Positions 1 through 6,525 of a stretch of 20,101 nt of DNA are shown here, piece by piece. Numbering within the stretch: the first letter of the stretch is position 1; every line of letters begins with the position of its first letter. Origin of the DNA: Faecalimonas sp. GTDB taxonomy: Bacteria > Bacillota > Clostridia > Lachnospirales > Lachnospiraceae. Below the pieces are notes generated by a model that did no database searches, had not been told where the DNA came from, and was given only the letters and a program-made list of their open reading frames with translations. Both the position numbers and the translations under genes were made by a program. The DNA lies in the NCBI GenBank assembly GCA_020024645.1, contig JAHHTN010000031.1, forward strand, positions 1 through 20,101. The letters run 5' to 3'.

Positions 1-26
1 GTCCCAAAGTGTATTTCAATCTATTT

Positions 27-54
27 TTTATAAGAATTTTATAAATATTTATAA
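27..54 (+). promoter_or_regulatory. Three helically phased TTTATAA repeats upstream of kinase promoter
   Basis: TTTATAA occurs at 27-33, 38-44 and 48-54, giving spacings of 11 and 10 bp, or about one helical turn each. The block lies roughly 44-71 bp upstream of the transcription start predicted from the extended -10 at 83-91. OmpR/PhoB-family regulators typically bind tandem direct repeats with this period and position, so an autoregulatory site for the regulator encoded at 1629 is plausible. The sequence is also AT-rich enough to act as an UP-type element or to be partly chance. Confidence 0.4.
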
Positions 55-59
55 GGGTT

Positions 60-91
60 TTGGTGTAGAACGGAAAATACCATGCTATAAT
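60..91 (+). promoter_or_regulatory. Extended -10 promoter for the kinase/regulator operon
   Basis: TATAAT at 86-91 is preceded by TG plus one base (83-85), a full extended -10 element. The matching -35 region is poor (TTGGTG at 60-65 would need a 20-bp spacer). This is the usual picture of an extended -10 promoter or an activator-dependent one. The predicted start of transcription is near 98. Confidence 0.6.
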
Positions 92-101
92 GAACACGCA
101 A

Positions 102-117
102 GTTTCAAGATTGAAAC
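102..117. promoter_or_regulatory. Palindrome at the transcript start (operator or 5' hairpin)
   Basis: GTTTCAA (102-108), two bases, then TTGAAAC (111-117) form a perfect 7-2-7 inverted repeat at about +5 to +20 of the predicted transcript, between the -10 box and the ribosome binding site GGGAG (131-135). The position suits a repressor operator. The two-base loop makes a stable RNA hairpin less likely unless inner pairs open. Confidence 0.4.
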
Positions 118-142
118 AAGTAAAACGAAAGGGAGTGTCCGC

Positions 143-1636
143 TTGAAGTTAAAAACAAGGTTGATTATAGCATTTGTAACGGTCAGTGTTTTGCCAATTT
201 TATTAACAACAATTATTATTTTTGGATTAAGTCAGTATCAGATTAATTTGATTGAGGAAAATTATGGTATTACAGGAACAACATATAAGAATTTTTCCAA
301 TTCTGTGCAAGTGATGAATAGTTTGACGGAACAACCGTATCACGAATTGAAGGAGGTTGCTGCCGAAAATCCGAGTAAACTCTGCGATGTCACTTATTTA
401 GAACGAATAAATGAAAAATTACTTTCTAAAAATTCTTATCTGATCGTTAGAAATAATATGAAAATCATATATATTGGAGGAAATGCCGAACAGGCAAAAC
501 AGATGATTTATCAGCTACCTGAATATGGGGAACATGATTCAACTTCAAAGAATGGGGTATATTATGGAAATGCACAATCTTTAGTAAAACAAATTGATTT
601 TCATCAAACAGACGGAAGTGTAGGAAGTGCATTTCTTGTGACGGATGTAAGTAATGTAATTCCAGAAGTACGTCAGTTAATTACGGATGCATTGTTGGCA
701 ATTATCATTATTTTTGTTGTGACAGCAGCCCTTCTTATATTTTGGATATATAAAGGGGTTACAGGTCCTCTTGGGAAAATGCAAAAAGCAGCGAAGAATA
801 TCAAAGAAGGAAATCTTGAATTTAAGTTAGAACCAGAAACAGATGATGAGTTAGGACAACTTTGTCAAGATTTTGAAGATATGCGAAAGCGTTTAAAGAC
901 AAATGCTGAAGAAAAATTGCAGTATGATAAAGAAGGAAAAGAACTGATTAGCAACATTTCGCATGATTTAAAAACTCCAGTGACAGCAATTAAAGGGTAT
1001 GCAGAAGGAATTATGGACGGTGTTGCAGATACGCCTGAAAAAATGGAAAAATATATCCGAACGATTTATAATAAAGCAAATGAGATGGATAGGTTGATTA
1101 ATGAATTAACCTTTTATTCTAAGATAGATACAAATCGAATACCATACAATTTCAGTACGATTTTAGTGAATGATTATTTTGATGATTGTGCAGAAGATTT
1201 ATTATTAGAATTGGAATCGAAAGGAATAATTTTCGGATACTCTAATTATGTGGAAGGAAAACAGAAGATTATTGCTGATGCGGAACAGTTGAAGAGAGTT
1301 ATTAACAATATTGTGACGAATTCAATAAAATATATGGATAAGGAACAGGGACGTATTAATCTGCGGATAAAGGATGTTGGAGATTTTATTCAAGTAGAAC
1401 TTGAAGATAATGGAAAAGGGATCTCGCCAAAAGATTTACCTAATATTTTTGATAGATTTTATAGGACAGATGCATCAAGAAATTCTTCTAAAGGAGGAAG
1501 TGGAATTGGTCTTTCTATTGTAAAGAAAATCGTTGAGGAACATGGTGGGAAAATCTGGGCAACAAGCAAGGAAGGAACAGGGACAGTAATGTACTTTGTT
1601 ATTAGAAAATATCAGGAGGTATCGATGAATGAATAA
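143..1636 (+). CDS. Membrane sensor histidine kinase (HAMP-HisKA-HATPase)
   Basis: A 497-residue sensor kinase of the classical OmpR-partner type. One membrane segment lies near residues 7-30 and a second near 181-203. Between them is an outside sensor region of about 150 residues that I cannot assign to a named fold, perhaps Cache-like. HAMP follows (about 204-256), then a HisKA domain with the phosphoacceptor His274 in an SHDLKTP motif. The ATPase domain has an N box (NNIVTNSIKY), G1 (DNGKGI), F box (FDRFYR) and G2 (GSGIGLSIV), so it looks fully active. The start is TTG, chosen because GGGAG (131-135) sits 7 bases upstream and the hydrophobic N-terminus begins there. The gene overlaps the downstream regulator by 8 bases, so the two are translationally coupled. 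The signal sensed is unknown. The KtrB/KtrA genes that follow suggest a link to ion or osmotic stress, which is inference only. Confidence 0.93.
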   Translation: MKLKTRLIIAFVTVSVLPILLTTIIIFGLSQYQINLIEENYGITGTTYKNFSNSVQVMNSLTEQPYHELKEVAAENPSKLCDVTYLERINEKLLSKNSYLIVRNNMKIIYIGGNAEQAKQMIYQLPEYGEHDSTSKNGVYYGNAQSLVKQIDFHQTDGSVGSAFLVTDVSNVIPEVRQLITDALLAIIIIFVVTAALLIFWIYKGVTGPLGKMQKAAKNIKEGNLEFKLEPETDDELGQLCQDFEDMRKRLKTNAEEKLQYDKEGKELISNISHDLKTPVTAIKGYAEGIMDGVADTPEKMEKYIRTIYNKANEMDRLINELTFYSKIDTNRIPYNFSTILVNDYFDDCAEDLLLELESKGIIFGYSNYVEGKQKIIADAEQLKRVINNIVTNSIKYMDKEQGRINLRIKDVGDFIQVELEDNGKGISPKDLPNIFDRFYRTDASRNSSKGGSGIGLSIVKKIVEEHGGKIWATSKEGTGTVMYFVIRKYQEVSMNE

Positions 1637-2318
1637 GATTTTAATTGTAGAAGATGAGGAAGCGATTGCTGATTTAGAAAAAGATTACTTAGAGTTAAGT
1701 GGATTTGAGGTAGAAGTGGCTAATGACGGAGAAATTGGACTAGAGAAAGCGCTTGGTGAGGACTATAACCTTATTATTTTAGATTTAATGCTTCCAGGCA
1801 TAGACGGATTTGAAATATGTAGAAGAGTTCGTGATGAAAAAAACACACCTATTATTATGATTTCAGCTAAAAAAGATGATATTGATAAAATTAGAGGGCT
1901 TGGGCTTGGAGCAGATGATTATATGACTAAACCATTTAGTCCAAGTGAGCTTGTTGCTAGAGTAAAAGCTCATCTTGCACGATATGAAAGATTAATTGGA
2001 AGTACAATAGAAGAAAATGAGATTATTGAGATTAGAGGGCTTAAGATTGATACAACAGCTAGACGTGTGTGGGTAAATGGAGAGGAAAAGTCGTTTACAA
2101 CGAAAGAGTTTGATTTACTTACTTTTCTTGCCGGTCATCCAAATCATGTTTATACAAAAGATCAACTATTTAGTGAGATATGGGATATGGAATCTATAGG
2201 TGATATTGCAACTGTAACAGTTCATATCAAAAAGATAAGAGAAAAAATAGAATTTGATACATCAAAACCACAGTATATAGAAACTATTTGGGGTGTTGGC
2301 TATCGCTTTAAAGTGTAG
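1629..2318 (+). CDS. OmpR/PhoB-family response regulator
   Basis: A 229-residue response regulator. The receiver domain (about 1-115) has the acidic pair E8/D9, phosphoacceptor Asp52 in the context LDLMLPG, and the conserved Lys in a TKPF motif. A winged-helix DNA-binding domain (about 130-229) ends in the usual WGVGYRF signature. The start ATG at 1629 lies inside the end of the kinase gene. AGGAGG at 1614-1619 is 9 bases upstream, and an ATG at 1625 is in the kinase frame and is not this start. Its cognate kinase is the gene just before it. Likely targets are its own promoter (phased repeats at 27-54) and possibly ktrB, but no matching repeats are visible upstream of ktrB. Confidence 0.95.
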   Translation: MNKILIVEDEEAIADLEKDYLELSGFEVEVANDGEIGLEKALGEDYNLIILDLMLPGIDGFEICRRVRDEKNTPIIMISAKKDDIDKIRGLGLGADDYMTKPFSPSELVARVKAHLARYERLIGSTIEENEIIEIRGLKIDTTARRVWVNGEEKSFTTKEFDLLTFLAGHPNHVYTKDQLFSEIWDMESIGDIATVTVHIKKIREKIEFDTSKPQYIETIWGVGYRFKV

Positions 2319-2328
2319 TATACTAATG

Positions 2329-2356
2329 AAAGCAAATACGTTATCGTATTTGCTTT
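2329..2356 (+). terminator. Perfect 12-bp hairpin between regulator and ktrB
   Basis: AAAGCAAATACG (2329-2340), loop TTAT, CGTATTTGCTTT (2345-2356) form a perfect 12-bp stem starting 10 bases after the regulator stop codon. It ends in only three T residues followed by ACC, so termination would be weak or partial. It may instead set relative expression or mRNA stability of the two halves of the locus. Confidence 0.5.
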
Positions 2357-2394
2357 ACCTATGTAAAAATTATCAGAATGCGGGGAATAAATTT

Positions 2395-3771
2395 GTGAAG
2401 GAACGAAAGAAAAGTATAAGATTTACCACGATGCAGCTAATTGCTGTCGGGTTTTTAGGTATCATTATTTTAGGCGCTGTTTTATTGTATTTGCCAATGA
2501 GTAATACAAAGCCAATTCAGTTTACAGATGCTTTATTTACAGCAACTTCTGCAGTATGTGTGACGGGTCTTGTAACTATTGTCCCAGCGACACAATTTAC
2601 AGTGTTTGGGAAAGGAATTCTTCTTGTACTCATTCAAATCGGGGGACTTGGAGTTATTGCTTGTACATTTGCATTCTTTTTGATTATAAAGAAAAAAATT
2701 ACATTGCGAGAACGGATTATTATTCAAGAAACTTACAATATGGATACATTAAGTGGTCTTGTAAAGTTCTTGATTAAAATCATTAAAGGTACATTTCTTG
2801 TAGAGGGGATAGGTGCATTATTGTTTGCTTTTCAGTTTGTGCCAGAGTATGGGAGTGTAGAGGGAATATGTTATTCTATATTCCATGCTATCTCGGCATT
2901 TTGTAATGCAGGAATAGATATTTTAGGTAATTCTAGTTTTATGAAGTATGCAACGAATCCTTTAATTAATTTTACAACAATGTCATTGATTGTTTTAGGT
3001 GGGATTGGATTTACTGTTTGGTGGGATGTGCTTAAAAATCTGTTTCAGGAAGTTGGAAAAGAAGGATATTCCATTAGAAAGGTATTTACAAAATTAACAT
3101 TACATTCTAAAATTGCCATTAGTATGACGATAGCATTAATTTTGGTAGGTATGGTTAGTTTTTTTGTTATGGAGTATGCTAACCCAGAGACTTTTGGTCA
3201 TATGTCTTTTGGAGAAAAACTTATGGCAGCAGGATTTCATTCAGTATCAACGAGAACAGCTGGATTCGCTACAGTATCTCAATCAGGGTTAACGAACGGA
3301 TCGAAGTTGATTACATGCCTTCTCATGTTTATAGGTGGATCTCCAGCAGGTACAGCGGGTGGTGTGAAAACGACAACTGTTGCTATGCTTGTATTGACAT
3401 GTCGCTCAGTTGTTAAAAATGGAAAAGATACAGAATGTTTTGGAAGAAAGATTGTGGAAGATAATATTCGTACTGGGCTTGCGGTTATTTTTCTTTCTAT
3501 GGGATTTCTAATTATGGGAACAGTTGTTGTTTCTGTATTAGAGCCTAATATGGAATTTATGCGCATTTTATATGAAACGACATCGGCAATGGGAACAGTA
3601 GGTTTGAGTGCTGATTTAACGCCTGAACTGAGGACAGCGAGTAAATATATTATTATGATGTTAATGTATATAGGACGAATCGGACCTGTGACAATGGTGT
3701 TAATATTTGGAAAAAGTCATACAAAAGATAGGGTAAGAGAATTGCCGGAGAAACGTATTCTGGTAGGATAG
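2395..3771 (+). CDS. ktrB: Ktr potassium uptake, membrane subunit KtrB (TrkH family)
   Basis: Ion-translocating subunit of a Ktr-type K+ (often Na+-coupled) transporter, 458 residues from the GTG at 2395. The four repeated membrane-pore-membrane units of the TrkH/KtrB superfamily are visible, with selectivity-filter segments around SAVCVTGL, SAFCNAGI, STRTAGF and SAMGTVGLS, each carrying the conserved glycine. The frame is open upstream to an ATG at 2293, but that lies inside the regulator gene and would translate the hairpin as protein. The GTG at 2395 has CGGGGAA 8 bases upstream, gives a basic N-terminus leading into the first membrane helix, and matches normal family length. KtrA, its cytoplasmic gating partner, starts 12 bases after the stop. 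In other Firmicutes this gate is controlled by nucleotides including c-di-AMP. Confidence 0.92.
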   Translation: MKERKKSIRFTTMQLIAVGFLGIIILGAVLLYLPMSNTKPIQFTDALFTATSAVCVTGLVTIVPATQFTVFGKGILLVLIQIGGLGVIACTFAFFLIIKKKITLRERIIIQETYNMDTLSGLVKFLIKIIKGTFLVEGIGALLFAFQFVPEYGSVEGICYSIFHAISAFCNAGIDILGNSSFMKYATNPLINFTTMSLIVLGGIGFTVWWDVLKNLFQEVGKEGYSIRKVFTKLTLHSKIAISMTIALILVGMVSFFVMEYANPETFGHMSFGEKLMAAGFHSVSTRTAGFATVSQSGLTNGSKLITCLLMFIGGSPAGTAGGVKTTTVAMLVLTCRSVVKNGKDTECFGRKIVEDNIRTGLAVIFLSMGFLIMGTVVVSVLEPNMEFMRILYETTSAMGTVGLSADLTPELRTASKYIIMMLMYIGRIGPVTMVLIFGKSHTKDRVRELPEKRILVG

Positions 3772-3783
3772 GAGATAAGAAAA

Positions 3784-4434
3784 ATGGGAAGACAATATGC
3801 AGTATTTGGGTTAGGAAATTTTGGGAAAAGTGTGGCACTTTCATTGGAAAGATTAGGATGTGAAGTTCTTGTGGTAGATAAATCAATGGAAAAGATACAG
3901 GAAATTTCTGATGAAGTATCATATGCTATGCGTGCAGATATTGAAGAAGTGGAAGTAATGGAAACGATCGGAGCGAGAAACTTGGATGGGGCGATTGTAG
4001 CGTTATCTGAAAATCTTGAGGCAAGTATTGTAGCGACTATTATGGCAAAAGAAACAGGGATTCCATATGTAATTGCTAAAGCACAGACGGAACTACAAGG
4101 GAGAATTTTGAAAAAAGTCGGTGCAGATGTTATCGTTTATCCGGAAAAAGAGATGGGAATTCGTATTGCCAGAGGAATTGTAGCGACAAATTTTGCAGAA
4201 TGGATTGATTTGTCACCAGAATATAGTTTAGTAGAGTGGAAAATACCTAGTAAATGGGCAGGGAAGACCTTATTGGAGTTACGTATAAGAGAGAGAAAAG
4301 GAATTAATGTTGTTGGAATTATTCACGATGGTAATGTAAATCTTGCTTTTGAGCCAACAGAGCCGCTTCCAGAAGAAGGAATTATTATTTTGATTGGTTC
4401 AAATAAAGTATTGCAGAAACTGAAAGAGGAGTAA
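3784..4434 (+). CDS. ktrA: Ktr potassium uptake, regulatory subunit KtrA (RCK/TrkA)
   Basis: Cytoplasmic RCK protein of 216 residues that assembles as a ring on KtrB and gates it according to bound nucleotide. The N-terminal Rossmann fold has the dinucleotide loop FGLGNFG (8-14) and an acidic residue at the end of the second strand (VVDKS). The RCK_C (TrkA_C) domain occupies roughly 135-216 and in homologues binds c-di-AMP. GGAG at 3771-3774 gives a good ribosome binding site 9 bases before the ATG. It is tightly packed between ktrB (12-base gap) and the methyltransferase (4-base gap), so all three are probably cotranscribed. Confidence 0.93.
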   Translation: MGRQYAVFGLGNFGKSVALSLERLGCEVLVVDKSMEKIQEISDEVSYAMRADIEEVEVMETIGARNLDGAIVALSENLEASIVATIMAKETGIPYVIAKAQTELQGRILKKVGADVIVYPEKEMGIRIARGIVATNFAEWIDLSPEYSLVEWKIPSKWAGKTLLELRIRERKGINVVGIIHDGNVNLAFEPTEPLPEEGIIILIGSNKVLQKLKEE

Positions 4435-4438
4435 GAGC

Positions 4439-5212
4439 ATGATTACAAGTACAAGTAATGCGCAGGTAAAAGAATTGCTACAGTTGCAGAAGAAGAGCAA
4501 AGTAAGAAATGAAAGAGATGTTTTTATTGTTGAAGGCATAAAAATGTTTCTTGAGGCACCAAGAAATCGGATTGAAAAAGTGTTTATATCTGAAACACTT
4601 TTTGATAAGAAGAAACAGGAATTAGAAGTAGAGGGATTAAAGGTAGAAATTTTGTCAGATAAGGTATTTTCTTATGTATCAGATACAAAAACACCACAAG
4701 GAATTTTGTGTATAGTGAGACAAAAAAAGACAAAATTGGAGGAAATTTTCCGACAAAAACCGGCAGATTTGATAATTTTAGAGAATTTGCAGGATCCAGG
4801 TAATTTGGGAACAATTGTCAGAACAGCAGAAGGGGCTGGTGTGAGTGGAATTATTCTCAGTAAAGATTGTGTGGATATGTATAATCCGAAAACAATTCGC
4901 TCTACAATGGGTTCCATTTATCGTATGCCATTTTTGTATGTGGGAAATTTAGAAAAGACAATTGAAGAAGTGAAAAAACAGAATATTAAAGTGTATGCAG
5001 CACACTTGCAAGGAAAAAATAATTATGATGAAGAAAATTACAAGAGAGGATGTGCTTTTTTGATTGGCAATGAAGGGAATGGATTGAGTCAAGAAATCGC
5101 AGAAATGGCTGATATTTGGGTAAAAATCGGTATGCATGGGCAAGTGGAATCTTTGAATGCAGCAATTGCTTCGTCGATATTGATGTTCGAGGTGTGTAGA
5201 CAGAGACGATAA
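4439..5212 (+). CDS. SpoU/TrmH-family RNA 2'-O-methyltransferase
   Basis: SAM-dependent methyltransferase of the SPOUT class, 257 residues, expected to methylate a ribose 2'-OH in rRNA or tRNA. An N-terminal substrate-binding domain (about 1-95) precedes the trefoil-knot catalytic domain, with all three family motifs: NLQDPGNLGT (116-125), the segment LIGNEGNGL with Asn211/Glu212, and ESLNAAIA beginning at Glu237, which helps form the SAM pocket. The length and layout resemble B. subtilis YsgA and E. coli RlmB, but the target nucleotide cannot be read from sequence. It starts 4 bases after ktrA with GAGGAG as binding site. Pairing of such a gene with ktrAB is probably transcriptional convenience. 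A run of eight T follows the stop, but I see no convincing stem before it. Confidence 0.9.
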   Translation: MITSTSNAQVKELLQLQKKSKVRNERDVFIVEGIKMFLEAPRNRIEKVFISETLFDKKKQELEVEGLKVEILSDKVFSYVSDTKTPQGILCIVRQKKTKLEEIFRQKPADLIILENLQDPGNLGTIVRTAEGAGVSGIILSKDCVDMYNPKTIRSTMGSIYRMPFLYVGNLEKTIEEVKKQNIKVYAAHLQGKNNYDEENYKRGCAFLIGNEGNGLSQEIAEMADIWVKIGMHGQVESLNAAIASSILMFEVCRQRR

Positions 5213-5231
5213 TTTTTTTTAGACATGGGGG

Positions 5232-5260
5232 TTGACAAGAAAATCTTTTAGTGTTAGTAT
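5232..5260 (+). promoter_or_regulatory. Sigma-A promoter, upstream of the wall hydrolase gene
   Basis: TTGACA (5232-5237), a 17-bp spacer and TAGTAT (5255-5260) preceded by TG plus one base: a perfect -35 with an extended -10. The predicted start is near 5267, giving a leader of about 100 bases that contains the TGTAAC tandem site and a second -10-like TATAAT. Confidence 0.65.
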
Positions 5261-5275
5261 GCTCCAAGACGCATT

Positions 5276-5292
5276 TGTAACAAAATTGTAAC
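5276..5292 (+). promoter_or_regulatory. WalR-type tandem box TGTAAC-N5-TGTAAC
   Basis: TGTAAC at 5276-5281 and again at 5287-5292, five bases apart, match the published WalR (YycF) consensus TGTWAH-N5-TGTWAH exactly. The repeat is really a 10-mer TTGTAACAAA used twice at 11-bp spacing, with a weaker third half-site (CGTAAT, 5297-5302). WalR controls wall hydrolases in Bacillus and Staphylococcus, and the next gene is a wall hydrolase. A PhoP-type site (TTAACA repeats) is the main alternative. No walRK genes are in the window. Confidence 0.6.
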
Positions 5293-5320
5293 AAATCGTA
5301 ATCAAAACGCATTATTTGGG

Positions 5321-5326
5321 TATAAT
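5321..5326 (+). promoter_or_regulatory. Second -10 box (TATAAT), probably activator-dependent
   Basis: A perfect TATAAT whose -35 position (5298-5303, GTAATC) is poor. The TGTAAC tandem site ends 28 bp upstream of the box, the placement expected of a class of OmpR-type activators that replace a weak -35. The predicted start is near 5333, 37 bases before the gene. Confidence 0.5.
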
Positions 5327-5369
5327 AATATTAACAAATCAAACCAGATAATGACTCAGGAGGTTATAT

Positions 5370-6407
5370 ATGAAACGAGAGATTATGAAAGTGACTGCAT
5401 GTCTTTTACTTACAACTTGTCTTGTAATTCCAGCTGTATTTACAAGTGAAGCAGCAGATGCACAATCAGAAACTCAGGGGATTGTAGAACTATTAGGGGA
5501 TAAGCCAGTGTTAGATGATATTACTGTTAATTTGCCAGAGGTTGCATCTGTTGCGGTAGAAACACAGGAATTTAATCAGAAAGCATTAGCAAACACAGAC
5601 GGAGAAATGTCAATTTATGCAGAAGCAAATGAGAATAGCGAATTAGTTGGAAAGGTATATCGCAATACAATTATGAATATTGAAGAAGCAGGGGAGATGT
5701 GGTCTAAAGTTTCTTCAGGTGATGTCGTAGGATATATAAAAAATGATTATCTTGTACTTGGGACAAAAGCAGTGGAAAGAGCAAAATTAGTCTGTCCAGC
5801 TAAAACCACAGTAAATGGAAAAGAATATTCTGTTGTAGGAACAGACGGAAAACAGTTAACATTAAAAGGGGCAGATAACGCACAGATTACTGTTTCTGTA
5901 AATGAAGCAAAGGTTACAAGAAATACGCAGAATGGAAAGACTATGAAGCAAATTGCGGAAGAGGAAGCAAGAAAGAAAGCTGAGGAAGCAAAGAGAAAGA
6001 CTGAAGAAGAGGCAAAGAGAAAAAAAGCCGAACAAGCAGCTGCTTCACAGAAAAGAAATGCACCAATGTCCGTATCAGCAAGTGATAGAGATTTAATGGC
6101 AGCAATTATTTATTGCGAAGCAGGGATAGAACCATATCAAGGTAAAGTTGCAGTTGGAGCTGTTATTATGAATCGTGTAAGAAGTTCAAGATTTCCAAAC
6201 ACGATTTCAGGTGTGATTTATCAAAGAGGACAATTTGGTCCAGCAATTACAGGAAAATTAGGCCGTGTACTTGCGTCTGGAAAAGCAACAGCAGAATGCT
6301 ATAAAGCAGCAGATGCGGCGTTAGCAGGAGAGAATCCAATTGGAAATCGTTTATTCTTTGGAAATGGAAATACAGGATATAAAATTGGAAGTCATTACTT
6401 CCATTAA
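5370..6407 (+). CDS. Secreted SH3-domain cell wall hydrolase (SleB/Hydrolase_2 family)
   Basis: A 345-residue exported enzyme expected to cleave peptidoglycan glycan strands. The order is: signal peptide (about 1-29, cleavage near SEA-AD), a bacterial SH3 domain (about 75-130, from AEANENSELVG to GYIKNDYL) that should bind wall peptide, a beta-rich stretch, a charged helical linker rich in E, K and A (about 190-222), and a C-terminal Hydrolase_2 domain (about 233-345). The likely catalytic glutamate is Glu250 in IIYCEAG, followed by the family patterns GAVIMNRV and FGNGN. In spore formers SleB opens the cortex, but the SH3 domain and the general promoter architecture here suggest a vegetative hydrolase like those of many Lachnospiraceae. 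AGGAGG (5358-5363) sits 6 bases before the ATG. The gene is monocistronic, with its own promoters and terminator. Confidence 0.88.
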   Translation: MKREIMKVTACLLLTTCLVIPAVFTSEAADAQSETQGIVELLGDKPVLDDITVNLPEVASVAVETQEFNQKALANTDGEMSIYAEANENSELVGKVYRNTIMNIEEAGEMWSKVSSGDVVGYIKNDYLVLGTKAVERAKLVCPAKTTVNGKEYSVVGTDGKQLTLKGADNAQITVSVNEAKVTRNTQNGKTMKQIAEEEARKKAEEAKRKTEEEAKRKKAEQAAASQKRNAPMSVSASDRDLMAAIIYCEAGIEPYQGKVAVGAVIMNRVRSSRFPNTISGVIYQRGQFGPAITGKLGRVLASGKATAECYKAADAALAGENPIGNRLFFGNGNTGYKIGSHYFH

Positions 6408-6419
6408 AAATAAAGGTGA

Positions 6420-6461
6420 AATAAGAGGTTAGTTCAATTTTGAACTGACCTCTTATTCTTT
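6420..6461 (+). terminator. Rho-independent terminator after the wall hydrolase
   Basis: AATAAGAGGTTAGTTCA pairs with TGAACTGACCTCTTATT (one G-U wobble) around a small T loop, followed by CTTT. An exceptionally long, nearly perfect stem of about 17 bp that separates the hydrolase from the signalling genes downstream. Confidence 0.85.
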
Positions 6462-6475
6462 AGAAATCTTTAGAA
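6457..6475 (+). promoter_or_regulatory. Tandem TCTTTAGAA repeat upstream of the second signalling locus
   Basis: TCTTTAGAA occurs at 6457-6465 and again at 6467-6475, a one-turn (10-bp) period. A looser copy with one inserted base (TCTTTCAGAA) is at 6488-6497, two turns further on. The tandem pair lies about 44-62 bp upstream of the start predicted from TAGAAT at 6507-6512. It is a plausible binding site for the OmpR-type regulator encoded at 7342. It overlaps the tail of the preceding terminator, which limits certainty. Confidence 0.4.
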
Positions 6476-6506
6476 TTTTATTTCTCTTCTTTCAGAAAAA
6501 GTATTG

Positions 6507-6512
6507 TAGAAT
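6507..6512 (+). promoter_or_regulatory. -10 box TAGAAT for the secreted-protein gene
   Basis: TAGAAT matches TATAAT at five of six bases. The -35 position (6484-6489) has no good match, in keeping with activation from the tandem repeat upstream. The predicted transcript starts near 6519, which leaves only about 7 bases before the first ATG at 6526. Confidence 0.4.
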
Positions 6513-6525
6513 AGACATACCAAAA

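Noticed and set aside
2293..2394. Upstream extension of the KtrB frame to ATG 2293
   Set aside because: It would overlap the regulator's end and read through the 12-bp hairpin, yielding a non-conserved leader. GTG 2395 has a binding site and fits the family length.
2319..2394. c-di-AMP (ydaO/yuaA) riboswitch before ktrB
   Set aside because: Only 76 bases are available, with a single simple hairpin. The ydaO class needs a much larger conserved fold.
5213..5220. Eight-T run after the methyltransferase gene as a terminator
   Set aside because: I could not find a stable stem just before it; only 4-5-bp partial pairings exist inside the coding end.
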